Assembly: GCA_018660265.1 (NCBI GenBank) | Contig: JABJKS010000009.1 | Span: forward strand, 1-64,000 | DNA length: 64,000 bases | Reading direction: 5' to 3' | Origin: Rhodospirillaceae bacterium | Lineage (GTDB): Bacteria > Pseudomonadota > Alphaproteobacteria > GCA-2731375 | Shown: in pieces, positions 1 to 9,883 of the stretch | Layout of the letters: each line of letters starts with the position of its first letter | Position numbering within the stretch: the first letter of the stretch is position 1 | Notes under the pieces: model-generated | Seen by the model: the letters and a program-made list of their open reading frames with translations, nothing else | The model's database searches: none | Told to the model about the DNA's origin: nothing | Program-made: the position numbers and the translations under genes

Positions 1-23
1 ATGGCGGCCATATTGTTGGCACG

Positions 24-35
24 ACGCTATAGCGT
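24..35. promoter_or_regulatory. Palindrome upstream of the first SDR gene, possible operator
   Basis: The 12-mer ACGCTATAGCGT is a perfect palindrome, embedded between GGCAC and GTGCC, and lies about 140 bases before the first start codon. It could bind a dimeric regulator. No regulator gene is adjacent and no promoter could be fixed. The rest of bases 1-176 holds no recognisable gene. Confidence 0.2.
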
Positions 36-176
36 GCCAGAGCATTTCCGACTAGGAAATGCGCCGACTCTTAAGAATCGAGCAATTGTTCCAATCACAT
101 CGAATAGCAAAGCGATTCTCTTTAGACCGGAATTGCTCTAGGCTAAGCAAAATGAAATGAGAGAGGATAGTTCGAG

Positions 177-941
177 ATGGGTAGATTGGATGGCAAGGTC
201 GCGGTGATTACCGGGGCGGGATCAGGGATTGCACGGGCCGCAGCGCGGATTTTCACCCGCGAGGGCGCGCAGGTGGTGGTCGCCGAACTTAATCCGGAGC
301 TGGGTGCAGCCGCCGCATTAGAGGCCGGCAACAACGCCATTTTCGTTCCCACCGACGTCACGGATGAAGACAGCGCCAAAAACACCATGGCCAAGGCAGT
401 GGAGCATTTCGGCGGTCTGCATATTCTATTCAACTGCGCCGGTGGCTCTGTACTGGAGGATGGCAAGGTCACGGATGTCGGTATGGAAGTGTGGGATCGC
501 ACCATACCACTCGATTTGAAAGGCCCGTTTATTTGTAGCCGTTATGGCATCCCCCATATCATAGCCAGCGGTGGTGGTGCGGTGATCAATGTCTCCTCTG
601 TTGTGGCCTTGCGCGGCAACCACCCGGCGCATGTCTATTCTTCGGCTAAGGGCGGCTTGATCTCGTTCACCCGCAGTCTGGCCGGGTCTTATTCAGATGA
701 AGGCGTGCGCGCCAATGTGATCTGTCCCGGCTTGGTGAAGACCGACCGGATCAAATCACGCTATGTGGCGCGCAAACCGTCGGAAGAGCGGGAAGGGACG
801 GTCAGTACCTTTGAAAGCTATCCCTTCGGTGTGGGAGAGCCAGAAGACATTGCCAATATCGCGCTGTTTTTGGCCTCGGATGAATCGCGTATGGTCAACG
901 GCGCGGTGATCCCGGCAGAGGGCGGCATTTCCGCCTACTAG
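177..941 (+). CDS. SDR family NAD(P)-dependent oxidoreductase
   Basis: This is a classical short-chain dehydrogenase of 254 residues, the usual length. The N-terminal dinucleotide-binding loop reads TGAGSGIA near residue 12, an NxxG-type stretch (FNCAGG) follows, and the active-site serine and YSSAK (Tyr-xxx-Lys) are present around residues 140-160. It probably oxidises or reduces a small alcohol/ketone substrate in the cytoplasm; the substrate cannot be read from the sequence. A GAGAGGA ribosome site precedes the ATG. The M24 peptidase-like gene starts 17 bases downstream behind its own AGGGGAG site, so the two are probably cotranscribed. Confidence 0.9.
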   Translation: MGRLDGKVAVITGAGSGIARAAARIFTREGAQVVVAELNPELGAAAALEAGNNAIFVPTDVTDEDSAKNTMAKAVEHFGGLHILFNCAGGSVLEDGKVTDVGMEVWDRTIPLDLKGPFICSRYGIPHIIASGGGAVINVSSVVALRGNHPAHVYSSAKGGLISFTRSLAGSYSDEGVRANVICPGLVKTDRIKSRYVARKPSEEREGTVSTFESYPFGVGEPEDIANIALFLASDESRMVNGAVIPAEGGISAY

Positions 942-958
942 CTTTCAGGGGAGCCGAC

Positions 959-2194
959 ATGCTGTTCAACCGTGAACGTTGCGAAAAAATCATGGCCAAA
1001 CATGGCCTTGATGCCCTGGTGGCGGCATCGCCGGACAACGTGCTCTACGCCACGAATTATGAATGCGTGACCCATTGGTTGAACAAAGGCTTTCAACTCT
1101 ATTCCCTGTTTTCGCCGGGGCATGACCCGGTCGCTTCCCTGATCGCGCCCAGTTTGGAATTGGACGCCATCGTGGATGGCGATGTCTGGGTCGACGACAT
1201 CTATTTATTCAGCCCGTTTTTGCGCGGCCCGGCGCAAACAGATGCCATGGATCAGGTTGGTCGCGATGCCAAGGTCCTGTCGGAACGGGCCCATCATGTG
1301 GGACGCGCCCTGGACGGATTGGTTGCCTCTATTGAAAGCCGGGGGTTGGAGGGGGCCCGCATCGGCGTGGATGAAAGCGGTATCTCTCCCCTGTTCTGGT
1401 GGGAGCTGCAACAACGTCTGCCTAATGTGGATATCGTTTATGCCAACGCCATCTGGTGGAAAGTGCGGATGGTCAAGACACAGGACGAAATCGCCCGCCT
1501 GACCCGCGCCTCCGCCATTACGGAAGCGTCTATCCTGGAGGCTTTTCGTCTGATCAAGCCGGGCGTTACCGAACGTACGATCATCGATGCCTATCATTCC
1601 GGGGTCACGGCACGCGGCGGGCGATCCACGTTCTGTATTCTGGGCAGTGGAAGCCGTACTGCCCAACCGCATGCCCTGCCCTCCGACAAGGTGATCGAAG
1701 ACGGCGACCTGATCCGTTATGACATCGGCTGTACCTATGGCTATTACCACGCCGACAATGCCCGCGCCGTGGTCCTGGGCACGCCCAGTGCAGAACATAA
1801 CCGGATCTACGACGCCATGGCGCAAGGGGTGGACGACGCCGTCAACCTGATGCGGCCAGGCGCGGATGTGCGTGATGTCTACAAGGCCGCCATGGCGCCG
1901 GGACAAAAACTGGGGTTGGAGAACTTTGAACGCTTTCACTGCGGCCACGGCATCGGCGTCTCGGTTTATGACCCGCCGGTGATCACTTTGGCTGACCCCG
2001 AAACCTCCGCCTTTCTAATGCCCTCCGTCGATGGTGGGTTGGAGCCTGGCATGACCTTCAGTATCGAGGTTGGCTATTACATCCAGGGGGTCATGGGTTT
2101 TCTATGCGAAGACACCGTGGTGGTAACCGAAAATGGCGTGCGCCGGTTGACCGGAAATTCAAAGTCTCTGGATTTAGCCGCTTTCATTGCCTGA
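959..2194 (+). CDS. M24 family metallopeptidase (creatinase / Xaa-Pro dipeptidase-like)
   Basis: A 411-residue protein with an N-terminal creatinase-type domain and a C-terminal pita-bread domain. All five metal-ligand positions of the family appear: Asp in RYDIG, Asp in HADNAR, His in HCGHGIG, Glu in SIEVG and Glu in LCEDT. This favours a metal-dependent hydrolase (Xaa-Pro peptidase-like) over the metal-free creatinases. It probably hydrolyses a C-N bond in a small peptide or amide. It lies between an SDR and a PEP-mutase-like gene in a run of catabolic genes, so a role in degrading a modified amino acid or amide is plausible but unproven. An AGGGGAG ribosome site supports the ATG. Confidence 0.85.
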   Translation: MLFNRERCEKIMAKHGLDALVAASPDNVLYATNYECVTHWLNKGFQLYSLFSPGHDPVASLIAPSLELDAIVDGDVWVDDIYLFSPFLRGPAQTDAMDQVGRDAKVLSERAHHVGRALDGLVASIESRGLEGARIGVDESGISPLFWWELQQRLPNVDIVYANAIWWKVRMVKTQDEIARLTRASAITEASILEAFRLIKPGVTERTIIDAYHSGVTARGGRSTFCILGSGSRTAQPHALPSDKVIEDGDLIRYDIGCTYGYYHADNARAVVLGTPSAEHNRIYDAMAQGVDDAVNLMRPGADVRDVYKAAMAPGQKLGLENFERFHCGHGIGVSVYDPPVITLADPETSAFLMPSVDGGLEPGMTFSIEVGYYIQGVMGFLCEDTVVVTENGVRRLTGNSKSLDLAAFIA

Positions 2195-2230
2195 TCACAA
2201 AATCAGACCAAACAAGGGGAGAACCGCTCA

Positions 2231-3091
2231 ATGTCACGTTGGAGCAACCGTCGGCAAAAATTCCGGAAAATGTTGGAGACCCAGCACTGCGTATATCCGG
2301 CCTCTGTTTATGATCCCATATCGGCCCGCATTGCCGAGAACATCGGTTACGAGATGGGCATGTACGCAGGTTCATTGGCATCCCTGGCGGTGCTGGCCGC
2401 GCCCGATTTGATCCTGTTGACCCAGACGGAATACGCCCAACAGGCCCATCGTATTGGCCGGGCCTCTGAATTGCCATTGTTTGCCGATGCGGATCACGGC
2501 TATGGCAATGCCTTGAACGTCAAGCGCACGGTGGAGGAGTTGGAGAATGCGGGCCTGGCGGGATTGTCGATTGAGGATACGGATCTGCCCCAACCATTCG
2601 GTAGCGATGGTAAGGCAACCCTGCTGTCCATAGATGAAGGTGTGGGGAAAATGCGCGCCGCTGTTGCGGGGCGGTCCGATCCGAACCTGGTCATTGCCGG
2701 GCGCACCAGTGCGCCGCAACTGACCTCCATCGAAGATACCATTGCGCGGTCCAAGGCTTATGTAGGGGCGGGGGTGGATGCCATTTTCCTGGTTGGCATG
2801 CCCTCGCGGCAGGCATTTGAGACCATCGCCGCCGAGGTTTCCGTGCCTATCCTGTTGGGCGGCGGTGCCAAAGATATGCGCGATCCGGCCTGGTTGGCAT
2901 CTCATGGTGCCCGTTTCCTGTTGCGGGGGCACCAGACCTTTACCGCCTCCGTGCAGGCCATTCACGATACTATGCAAGCCTTGCGCGACGGTGTGGAACC
3001 GGAAGATATCTCGGGCACGGCCTCGGGCGAACTTATGCGAACGGTAACAAAGAGCGAAGATTACGCCCGGCAGGGAAAAGACTGGTTGTAG
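2231..3091 (+). CDS. Isocitrate lyase / PEP mutase family protein (oxaloacetate decarboxylase-like)
   Basis: A 286-residue TIM-barrel protein of the ICL/PEPM superfamily. The metal-binding FADADHGYGN near residue 80 and the following GLSIED stretch are family hallmarks, as is GRTSA in the middle. There is no cysteine-containing KKCGH loop of true isocitrate lyases, so a lyase or decarboxylase acting on a 2-oxo or 2-hydroxy acid (oxaloacetate decarboxylase, methylisocitrate lyase or carboxyphosphoenolpyruvate-type activity) is more likely. An AAGGGGAG ribosome site lies nine bases before the ATG. It follows the M24 gene by 36 bases and faces a convergent membrane-protein gene nine bases downstream. 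Confidence 0.82.
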   Translation: MSRWSNRRQKFRKMLETQHCVYPASVYDPISARIAENIGYEMGMYAGSLASLAVLAAPDLILLTQTEYAQQAHRIGRASELPLFADADHGYGNALNVKRTVEELENAGLAGLSIEDTDLPQPFGSDGKATLLSIDEGVGKMRAAVAGRSDPNLVIAGRTSAPQLTSIEDTIARSKAYVGAGVDAIFLVGMPSRQAFETIAAEVSVPILLGGGAKDMRDPAWLASHGARFLLRGHQTFTASVQAIHDTMQALRDGVEPEDISGTASGELMRTVTKSEDYARQGKDWL

Positions 3092-3100
3092 CGGTAAGCC

Positions 3101-3520
3101 TTATTCATCTACGTCATCAATATCGGCCTGTCCACTAATCCGGCGGCGGATATGGGACCAGGAAATTCCGACCGCCAGAATAGTGGCGAAGGCGAACAGC
3201 AATATCCAGGTCATGATCGTTGGCTGTGCCAGATTCAATAAACCAAGATCTATGCTGACCCAGATCAAAGCCGCCAAAAGGGCAGCAGCCAAACCCACGC
3301 CAATGGGACCGATGGATCGCCAGGTGGCGCGGAAATAGATCACGTAAACGATCAACAACAAAATCCCCGCCAAGGCCTTGAGGGGCAGACTTTCCCCATC
3401 CATGGGCAAGACCCAACGGTAGAAGGAATAGTCGGTGGGATTAAATGTAGCGAAGACCAATACCAGGGCAATGATCCAGCGAAGTAGAAACGAGACGGGC
3501 GTGAACGCGGCTTGAGCCAT
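3101..3520 (-). CDS. Small four-helix membrane protein, DUF6524-like
   Basis: A 139-residue protein with four clear hydrophobic segments (about residues 10-25, 45-65, 75-95 and 100-120) and a charged C-terminus ending in acidic residues. It resembles the conserved proteobacterial inner-membrane family DUF6524; function is unknown. Its stop is only nine bases from the end of the convergent PEP-mutase-like gene, and its start faces the next SDR gene. An AAAGG site precedes the ATG. It interrupts the rightward catabolic genes and may be an unrelated resident gene. Confidence 0.75.
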   Translation of the reverse strand: MAQAAFTPVSFLLRWIIALVLVFATFNPTDYSFYRWVLPMDGESLPLKALAGILLLIVYVIYFRATWRSIGPIGVGLAAALLAALIWVSIDLGLLNLAQPTIMTWILLFAFATILAVGISWSHIRRRISGQADIDDVDE

Positions 3521-3588
3521 TGTATGACCTTTACGAAATGGTTAGAACGATTTGATTTTACTTCGAATGTAGCGTGGAGGGAAACAGC

Positions 3589-4350
3589 ATGTCGGATAGG
3601 TTGGCGGGACAATCCGCCCTGGTGACGGGATCCGGCCGTGGCATCGGACAGGCGATTGCCCTTCGTCTGGCAGAAGATGGCGCCCAGGTCGTGGTGGCGG
3701 ATATTGACCTTGATGCAGCCAACGACACTGTTGGACTGATTGCCAAAGCGGGTGGCACGGCGACGGCGCAGCATGTGGATGTGACTGACCGCGCATCTGT
3801 CACCGCCATGGTGGCTGCGGTTGTGGCCCGCTATGGTCAGCTGGATGTCGCGGTCTCCAATGCCGGGATCATGGATCGCATGCCGTTCCTGGAAATGACC
3901 GATGATTTTTGGGATCGGGTCATTGGCCTGAACCTTTCCGGAGCCTTTATGGTAGGGCAGGAAGCGGCTCGCCAGATGGCCACCCGGGAAGAAGGCGGGC
4001 GCATCGTCTTTGTTGCGTCGAATTCAGGAATATTCGGCGGTCGGGGGCGGGCGGCCTATGGCGCGTCCAAGGCCGGCCTGATCAACCTGACACAAAGCAT
4101 GGCGATTGAGTTGGTCGAGCATAATATCCGCGTCAACGCCGTCGCACCCGGACCCACCAAAACCTCAGATGCCCAGGGTGAGGTGCCACCCCCCAGCGTG
4201 ATGGCACGGATGCCTATGGCGCGGTTTGGCCGTCCGGAAGAAATTGCCGCCGTCGCGGCCTTTTTGGCAGCAGAGGAAAGCAGTTTTGTGACAGGGCACG
4301 TTTATGGTGCCGATGGCGGCTACACCGTATCAGGCATGATGGAAGGTTGA
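3589..4350 (+). CDS. SDR family oxidoreductase
   Basis: Classical SDR of 253 residues with the TGSGRGIG cofactor loop near the N-terminus, NAG in the middle, and a YGASK catalytic Tyr/Lys pair around residue 155. The ATG at 3589 is preferred over the in-frame GTG at 3574 because GGAGG sits eight bases before it and overlaps the GTG. Basic residues after the glycine loop suggest a possible NADP preference, which is weak evidence. Substrate unknown. The frameshifted CmcJ-like gene follows 54 bases downstream. Confidence 0.9.
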   Translation: MSDRLAGQSALVTGSGRGIGQAIALRLAEDGAQVVVADIDLDAANDTVGLIAKAGGTATAQHVDVTDRASVTAMVAAVVARYGQLDVAVSNAGIMDRMPFLEMTDDFWDRVIGLNLSGAFMVGQEAARQMATREEGGRIVFVASNSGIFGGRGRAAYGASKAGLINLTQSMAIELVEHNIRVNAVAPGPTKTSDAQGEVPPPSVMARMPMARFGRPEEIAAVAAFLAAEESSFVTGHVYGADGGYTVSGMMEG

Positions 4351-4404
4351 TGTGCCGGACCAGCCTACCTATCTATAAAAACGGGAAACAAAGGATCTAT
4401 TGTC

Positions 4405-5281
4405 ATGAACGCGCCGACGCCCAAGGAAAATTTGACGCCCACGAGCCAGGATTTAGATCAGATCCAGGCGTCCCTGACCTTTATCGTGCCCCAGGATAGC
4501 AAACCGTATTTTGAAAGCTCCGCCCTGACAGGTGGTGCGCCAAAGACATTCTTCAAGACGGAAGACCTGTGCGTGGACATCAACGATATGCGCCCGCTGG
4601 CTGATGATCTGTCGGTTGATGCTCAAGGGTTTGAACTGCGTAATTACCCTACCGCCGTTGAGGACTTGTATGATGATGCGGCTATATCCGGGCCATATGA
4701 GGCGGAGTTGATTGCCTTGCTGAAAGAGGCGACGGGTGCGGATAAAGTCGTGGTATTCGATTACACCCGCCGTTCCGACGCCGAGGCGGGCGCGGCAAAT
4801 CCTGATGGCCTGCGCGGACCGGCAGGCCGTGTGCATGCGGATTACACACCTCTTTCAGGGCCCCCAGCGGGCCCGTGATGCCTTTGGCGAGGCTGAGGTG
4901 GAACGCGTTCTTGGCGCGGGTGGGCGAATTACGCAGATAAACGTCTGGCGGCCTATTTCAGCGATTGTACAGCGTTCCCCCCTGGCCTTGGCGGATGCGC
5001 GCAGTGTGGCAGCGGATGAACTGGTGGCAACAGATCAGCGCTTTCCTGATCGCACGGGGGAGATTTATCAATTGGCCCATGGCCCCTCCCAGCAATGGTA
5101 TTGGGCACCTGAAATGACCCGGGACGAAGTGCTGTTGATCAAAGGCTGGGATAGTATTGATGATGGCCGGGCGAAATTCACGCCCCATGGTGCTTTTAAG
5201 CACCCGGAACAGGACCCAAACAGCCCGGCGCGGGAAAGTATCGAGGCCCGCTGCTACCTGATTTATGAAGGCAGTGATTAG
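4405..5281 (+). pseudogene. CmcJ/NvfI-type oxidoreductase, split by a +1 frameshift
   Basis: Two reading frames together encode one protein of about 290 residues of the CmcJ/NvfI (asaB-like) family of putative 2-oxoglutarate/Fe(II)-type enzymes. The first frame ends at 4878 after GRVHADYT, the usual HxD metal-site region; the second frame continues exactly in register with LFQGPQRARDAFGEAEVER and carries the C-terminal WRP and AFKHP motifs to 5281. One extra C at 4849-4850 explains the break. No other lesion is visible, so this is either a very recent mutation or a sequencing error. As written, the product would lack its C-terminal half. If intact it would be a cytoplasmic oxygenase in the catabolic gene run. 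Confidence 0.82.
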
Positions 5282-5547
5282 CAACTCGGATCGTATGTGA
5301 AAAGGCTTGCTTTCCAGTGTTAGCCGCCGTACCAAAGGGGTGTTCAATTCGGGGCCAAGTTGGCGCGCGAAAAGGAAGCCTGAAAACTGAAATTCCTCAA
5401 TTAAATCAAGTATATCACCATATATAAATCGCGTTTTCGTTGGTGCGGACTGTTGCTAGTTGCGAAGTCTTGTATTAACGAACCTGATCTATAGTCTGGC
5501 TATTGATTTTGAGTCTATCGACGTCCCGTCTATCGAAAGAGTGATTA

Positions 5548-6564
5548 GTGCAGCAGACGAAACAAGAGACCTCTACCACGCCGACCCGCGATTGGTTGCG
5601 CGTTCTGGCGCAGTATCGTGAACCCAGCCATATCCGTAGCTTTGTTGAGCTGGGTATTACCGGGGTTTCGTTCATCGTGCTTTGGGGGGCTGCCTGGTGG
5701 GCGCTTTCGGTTAGTTATTGGCTAACCCTGGCCATTACCATTCCCGCAGCCGCCTTTCTGGTGCGCCTGTTCCTGATCCAGCATGATAGCGGTCACGGCG
5801 CGTTTTTCCGCCGTCGCTTCCTCAATGACTGGCTGGGTCGTGCCATCGGAATTCTGACTTTCACACCCTATGATGTCTGGCGGCATAGCCACGCAGTTCA
5901 TCACGCCACTTCGGGCAATCTGGACAAACGTGGGGTCGGTGATATCGACACCATAACGGTACAGGAATACCAGGCACTGCCGCGCACGGGGCGTATCGTT
6001 TACCGCCTGTATCGCAATCCCATGGTTATGTTCGGGCTTGGGCCTGCCTATCACTTCCTGCTGCGTAACCGGTTGCCCGATGTCCTGGGCTCTACGGAAT
6101 GGCGTCCGTGGGTCAGTGCCATGGGAACCAATGTAGGCATGGCATTGATTGCAGGGACGGCCATCTATTTCCTGGGCGCGGGACCTTTCTTGGCTGTGCA
6201 ATTGCCCATTATCCTGCTGGCGTCTTCTATCGGGGTCTGGCTGTTCTATGTTCAGCATCAGTTTGAAGACACTTATTGGGCCACGGATAAGGCCTGGGAT
6301 TTGCCGGAAGCAGCACTTGTGGGCAGCTCCTATTATCATCTTCCCGGGATTTTAAGTTGGGTGACAGCGAACATAGGTGTGCATCATGTCCACCACCTTA
6401 GCAGCCGTATTCCTTTTTACCGCCTGCGTGAAGTTTTGCGTGATCACCCCGAACTTGCCACCCGCAACCGCTTGACCATATGGCAAAGCCTGGCCTGCAC
6501 CCGGTTGCGGTTGTGGGACGAAAGCCGAAAAAAATTGGTCTCGTTCTCCGAATCCCGCAAATAA
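5548..6564 (+). CDS. Fatty acid desaturase family protein
   Basis: A 338-residue integral-membrane di-iron desaturase. The three histidine boxes are complete: HDSGH at residues 79-83, HAVHH at 115-119 and HHVHH at 279-283, with hydrophobic helices around 38-75 and 190-232 in the expected spacing. It probably introduces a double bond in membrane fatty acyl chains (delta-12/omega-6-like architecture), drawing electrons from an external ferredoxin or cytochrome b5-like donor. The start is a GTG. The 266-base gap before it is AT-richer than the flanking genes and probably holds its promoter; nothing else was recognised there. Confidence 0.88.
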   Translation: MQQTKQETSTTPTRDWLRVLAQYREPSHIRSFVELGITGVSFIVLWGAAWWALSVSYWLTLAITIPAAAFLVRLFLIQHDSGHGAFFRRRFLNDWLGRAIGILTFTPYDVWRHSHAVHHATSGNLDKRGVGDIDTITVQEYQALPRTGRIVYRLYRNPMVMFGLGPAYHFLLRNRLPDVLGSTEWRPWVSAMGTNVGMALIAGTAIYFLGAGPFLAVQLPIILLASSIGVWLFYVQHQFEDTYWATDKAWDLPEAALVGSSYYHLPGILSWVTANIGVHHVHHLSSRIPFYRLREVLRDHPELATRNRLTIWQSLACTRLRLWDESRKKLVSFSESRK

Positions 6565-6662
6565 CCCGGATTTCCCAGACGGGATAAGTTGCGTCCCCGG
6601 CTCGCGCCACCTATCGTTCTCGCAAGCGAATTTCTGCAGGCGTTTGAAGGACGGAACCAGCC

Positions 6663-7754
6663 GTGAATAATCCCACTAAAAAGACGAACTATCGTATTGC
6701 CTTGATCCCCGGCGACGGCATTGGCCACGAAGTGGTGCCGGCGGCAGCCCAAGTTTTGGAAAAAGTCGGCAGCCGTTTCGGTTTCACCTTCGATTGGACC
6801 GAGTTTGACTGGAGCTGCGAACGCTTTACCAAAACGGGCGCGATGATGCCCGATGATGGCGTTGATCAATTACGTGCTTTTGACGGCGTATTCCTTGGCG
6901 CAGTAGGATTTCCAGGCGTGGAAGATCATATTTCACTATGGGGCCTGTTGATCCCCATTCGCCGCGCCTTCGATCAATACGCCAACGTCCGCCCCTTAAA
7001 ATTGTTCGAAGGGGTGCAAAGTCCCCTGATCGGACGTAGTGCCGGCGATATTGATATGGTCATCGTGCGCGAAAATGCTGAGGGTGAATATTCTGAAATG
7101 GGCGGGCGCATCTATGCCGGTACGGATCGGGAAATGGTGGTTCAGGAGAGCGTGTTTTCCCGCTTTGGCGTTGATCGGATCATCCGCCATGCCTTTGAAT
7201 TGGCGACCAAGCGGGCCGCCGAACGGGGCCGCCCGGGACGTGTCACATCGGCTACCAAATCCAATGGCATTATCCATACCATGCCTTTTTGGGATGAACG
7301 TTTTGAGTTAATGGCTGCGGAATATCCCGATATCGTGACCGACAAATTTCATATTGATATCCTTTGCGCCCATTTTGTTCAGCATCCCGATTGGTTTGAC
7401 GTGGTTGTCGGCTCCAACCTGTTTGGGGATATCCTCTCGGATCTGGGCGCGGCCGTTGTCGGCGGCATGGGCCTTGCACCAGCCGCCAACAGCAACCCGG
7501 AGGGCAACCATCCTTCGATGTTTGAACCTGTTCATGGTTCCGCCCCTGATATCGCGGGCAAAGGCGTTGCCAATCCCATCGCGCAGATTTGGACCGGTGC
7601 CATGATGATGGAACATTTGGGTGAGGCGGAAGCCGCCCGCGCGATTGAGGCAGCCATCGCTGAAGTTTTGGCCGACGGTTCCGTGCGCACACCTGATCTG
7701 GGCGGTCAGGCCAATACCAGCACCTTGGCGCAAGCCATCACGGATGCCCTTTAA
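6663..7754 (+). CDS. Tartrate dehydrogenase / isopropylmalate dehydrogenase-family enzyme
   Basis: A 363-residue NAD-dependent beta-decarboxylating dehydrogenase. LIPGDGIGHEV at the N-terminus, the RENAEGEYSEMGGR substrate loop near residue 135, the lysine in ATKSNGI and the Asp pair in SNLFGDILSD are family signatures. The sequence GGRIYAGTDREMVVQES resembles tartrate dehydrogenases rather than leuB. It would oxidise and decarboxylate a 2-hydroxy acid such as tartrate or D-malate. The start is GTG. Its TAA stop overlaps the ATG of the hydantoinase A gene (TAATG), implying translational coupling and a shared pathway. Confidence 0.85.
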   Translation: MNNPTKKTNYRIALIPGDGIGHEVVPAAAQVLEKVGSRFGFTFDWTEFDWSCERFTKTGAMMPDDGVDQLRAFDGVFLGAVGFPGVEDHISLWGLLIPIRRAFDQYANVRPLKLFEGVQSPLIGRSAGDIDMVIVRENAEGEYSEMGGRIYAGTDREMVVQESVFSRFGVDRIIRHAFELATKRAAERGRPGRVTSATKSNGIIHTMPFWDERFELMAAEYPDIVTDKFHIDILCAHFVQHPDWFDVVVGSNLFGDILSDLGAAVVGGMGLAPAANSNPEGNHPSMFEPVHGSAPDIAGKGVANPIAQIWTGAMMMEHLGEAEAARAIEAAIAEVLADGSVRTPDLGGQANTSTLAQAITDAL

Positions 7755-9883
7755 TGGCTGCTGGGGTGATGGGAAACGGGGCCAGGCTGGCCGTAGATAT
7801 TGGCGGCACATTTACCGATGTTGTCCTGGAACATAGCGCAGGCACGGATACTGCCGGCCAGGACAGTTTGAAGTTGTTGACGACCCCTGATGCGCCCGAA
7901 CGTGCGGTTTTGGAAGGCGTTGACGAAATCCTCAAGCGTACGGGCGTCAGTGCCGCTGATGTGACCTTGGTTATTCATGGCACCACCCTGGCAACCAATG
8001 CCCTGATTGAACGCAAGGGCGCGCGCACGGCATTGGTGACGACGGATGGTTTTCGCGATTCAATTGAAATTGCCTATGAACATCGGTTTGAACAATACGA
8101 TCTGTATATGGAGCGGCCACAGCCGTTGGTCGAACGGGATTGGCGATTTTCGGTGCCGGAGCGGATTGCGGCGGATGGATCGGTGTTGTTGGATCTGGAT
8201 GAGGCGGCAGTCCGCGTCCTGGCGGGTGAATTGGCGGAACTTGGTGTGGAGGCAGTTGCCGTGTGTTTTCTGCACAGCTATGTCAATCCGAGCCATGAAC
8301 AGCGCGCCGGCGCAATACTGGCAGAAGCTTTGCCAGGGGTCTCCATCACCCTATCAGCGCAGGTCTGTCCGGAAATCCGTGAGTATGACCGTATGTCGAC
8401 GGCCTGTGCCAACGCTTATGTACAGCCCATGATCGCAGGCTATCTGAACCGGTTGGAAGACGGTTTGCGCGCCCGTGCCCTTGATTGTCCATTGTTGTTG
8501 ATGATGTCCAGCGGCGGTGTGACGACGGTGGAGACGGCGACCGTCATACCAATTCGCCTTGTTGAATCCGGACCAGCGGGCGGTGCGATCCTGGCGCGCG
8601 ACATTGCCCGGGAAAATGACCTTAACAAAATCTTGTCTTTCGACATGGGCGGGACGACGGCCAAAATCACCCTGATTGACGATTTTCAGCCCCATATCGC
8701 CCGCTCTTTTGAAGTCGCCCGCATGCATCGTTTTCTCAAGGGCAGCGGTTTGCCGTTGCGCATTCCGGTCATTGATATGGTGGAAATCGGGGCCGGGGGT
8801 GGGTCTATCGCCGATGTTGATGCCATGCGGCGCATCCGGGTGGGCCCGGAAAGTGCCGGGTCCGTGCCGGGGCCTGCCTGTTACGGCAACGGCGGCACGG
8901 CACCTACCGTAACGGATGGTGATGCGGTATTGGGGCGGATCGATCCATCACGCTTCGCAGGCGGCAAAGTAACCTTGGAACCGGCCCAGGCGGCCGCGGC
9001 CATTGATCGTGATATTGGCGATGCCCTTGGCACGGAAACCAATATCGCCGCTGCCGGGATTTCCGAAATCGTTGATGAACATATGGCCAATGCGGCACGG
9101 GTGCATGCCATTGAAAACGGCAAGGACATGGTGGATCGCTCCCTTGTAGCCTTCGGTGGTGCGGCACCATTGCACGCCACCCGCTTGGCGGAAAAATTGG
9201 GGATCAACAGGGTGATTGTACCCCAAGGCGCTGGTGTCGGCTCCGCCATCGGGTTTTTGCGGGCGCAGATTTCCTATGAAATGGTGCGGACCCGCTATAT
9301 GGATCTGCGGGAATTTGATCCCGACATTGTCAATGACATCTATAACTCAATGCGGGCCGAGGCCGAGGCGGTGGTCCGCCTGGGCGCGCCGGATGAACCG
9401 CTGGTGGAAACCCGAACGGCCTTTATGCGCTATCGCGGCCAGGGGCACGAGATCATGGTGTCAGTGCCGGTTAAGGCATTCGGACCCAACGATGGTACGG
9501 CTTTGGCGGACTGGTTTGGGGCGGCTTACGAAAAGTTGTTCAGCCGCACCATCCCCAATCTTGGTGTGGAGGTGCTGACCTGGACCTTGTCCCTGGCGAC
9601 GGATCGGCCCAGCGCGGCGGGTGCTGAAGCTGTATCGCAAACAAATGCGACTTATCAGCCGGAAGGATCGGGCCGACGCAGATTGTTCGACCCGGCCAGC
9701 GGTGCCTGGATAGAGGCAGATGTTTATGCCAGGGGTGAACTACGGCCCGGTGCGGTCGTCAAGGGACCCGCCATGATCGTCGAGGATGAAACGACAACCC
9801 TGGTGACAAACAACTTTGGCGCGGAGATTAATGCGCTGGGCCAAATTGTCATGACCAGGGCAGTAGAGGGAACGTCGCCATGA
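7754..9883 (+). CDS. hyuA: Hydantoinase/oxoprolinase family protein, subunit A
   Basis: A 709-residue protein with an actin-like ATPase fold: RLAVDIGGTFTDVVL at the N-terminus is the phosphate-binding motif, and SFDMGGTTAK (about residue 295) the second one. This family forms the ATP-using half of N-methylhydantoinases, 5-oxoprolinases and acetone/acetophenone carboxylases. The cytoplasmic partner is the hyuB product encoded next. Start overlaps the preceding dehydrogenase stop, and its own TGA overlaps the hyuB start (ATGA). Which ring or ketone is attacked is not determined; no adjacent gamma subunit typical of acetone carboxylase is present, favouring a hydantoinase/oxoprolinase role. Confidence 0.9.
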   Translation: MAAGVMGNGARLAVDIGGTFTDVVLEHSAGTDTAGQDSLKLLTTPDAPERAVLEGVDEILKRTGVSAADVTLVIHGTTLATNALIERKGARTALVTTDGFRDSIEIAYEHRFEQYDLYMERPQPLVERDWRFSVPERIAADGSVLLDLDEAAVRVLAGELAELGVEAVAVCFLHSYVNPSHEQRAGAILAEALPGVSITLSAQVCPEIREYDRMSTACANAYVQPMIAGYLNRLEDGLRARALDCPLLLMMSSGGVTTVETATVIPIRLVESGPAGGAILARDIARENDLNKILSFDMGGTTAKITLIDDFQPHIARSFEVARMHRFLKGSGLPLRIPVIDMVEIGAGGGSIADVDAMRRIRVGPESAGSVPGPACYGNGGTAPTVTDGDAVLGRIDPSRFAGGKVTLEPAQAAAAIDRDIGDALGTETNIAAAGISEIVDEHMANAARVHAIENGKDMVDRSLVAFGGAAPLHATRLAEKLGINRVIVPQGAGVGSAIGFLRAQISYEMVRTRYMDLREFDPDIVNDIYNSMRAEAEAVVRLGAPDEPLVETRTAFMRYRGQGHEIMVSVPVKAFGPNDGTALADWFGAAYEKLFSRTIPNLGVEVLTWTLSLATDRPSAAGAEAVSQTNATYQPEGSGRRRLFDPASGAWIEADVYARGELRPGAVVKGPAMIVEDETTTLVTNNFGAEINALGQIVMTRAVEGTSP

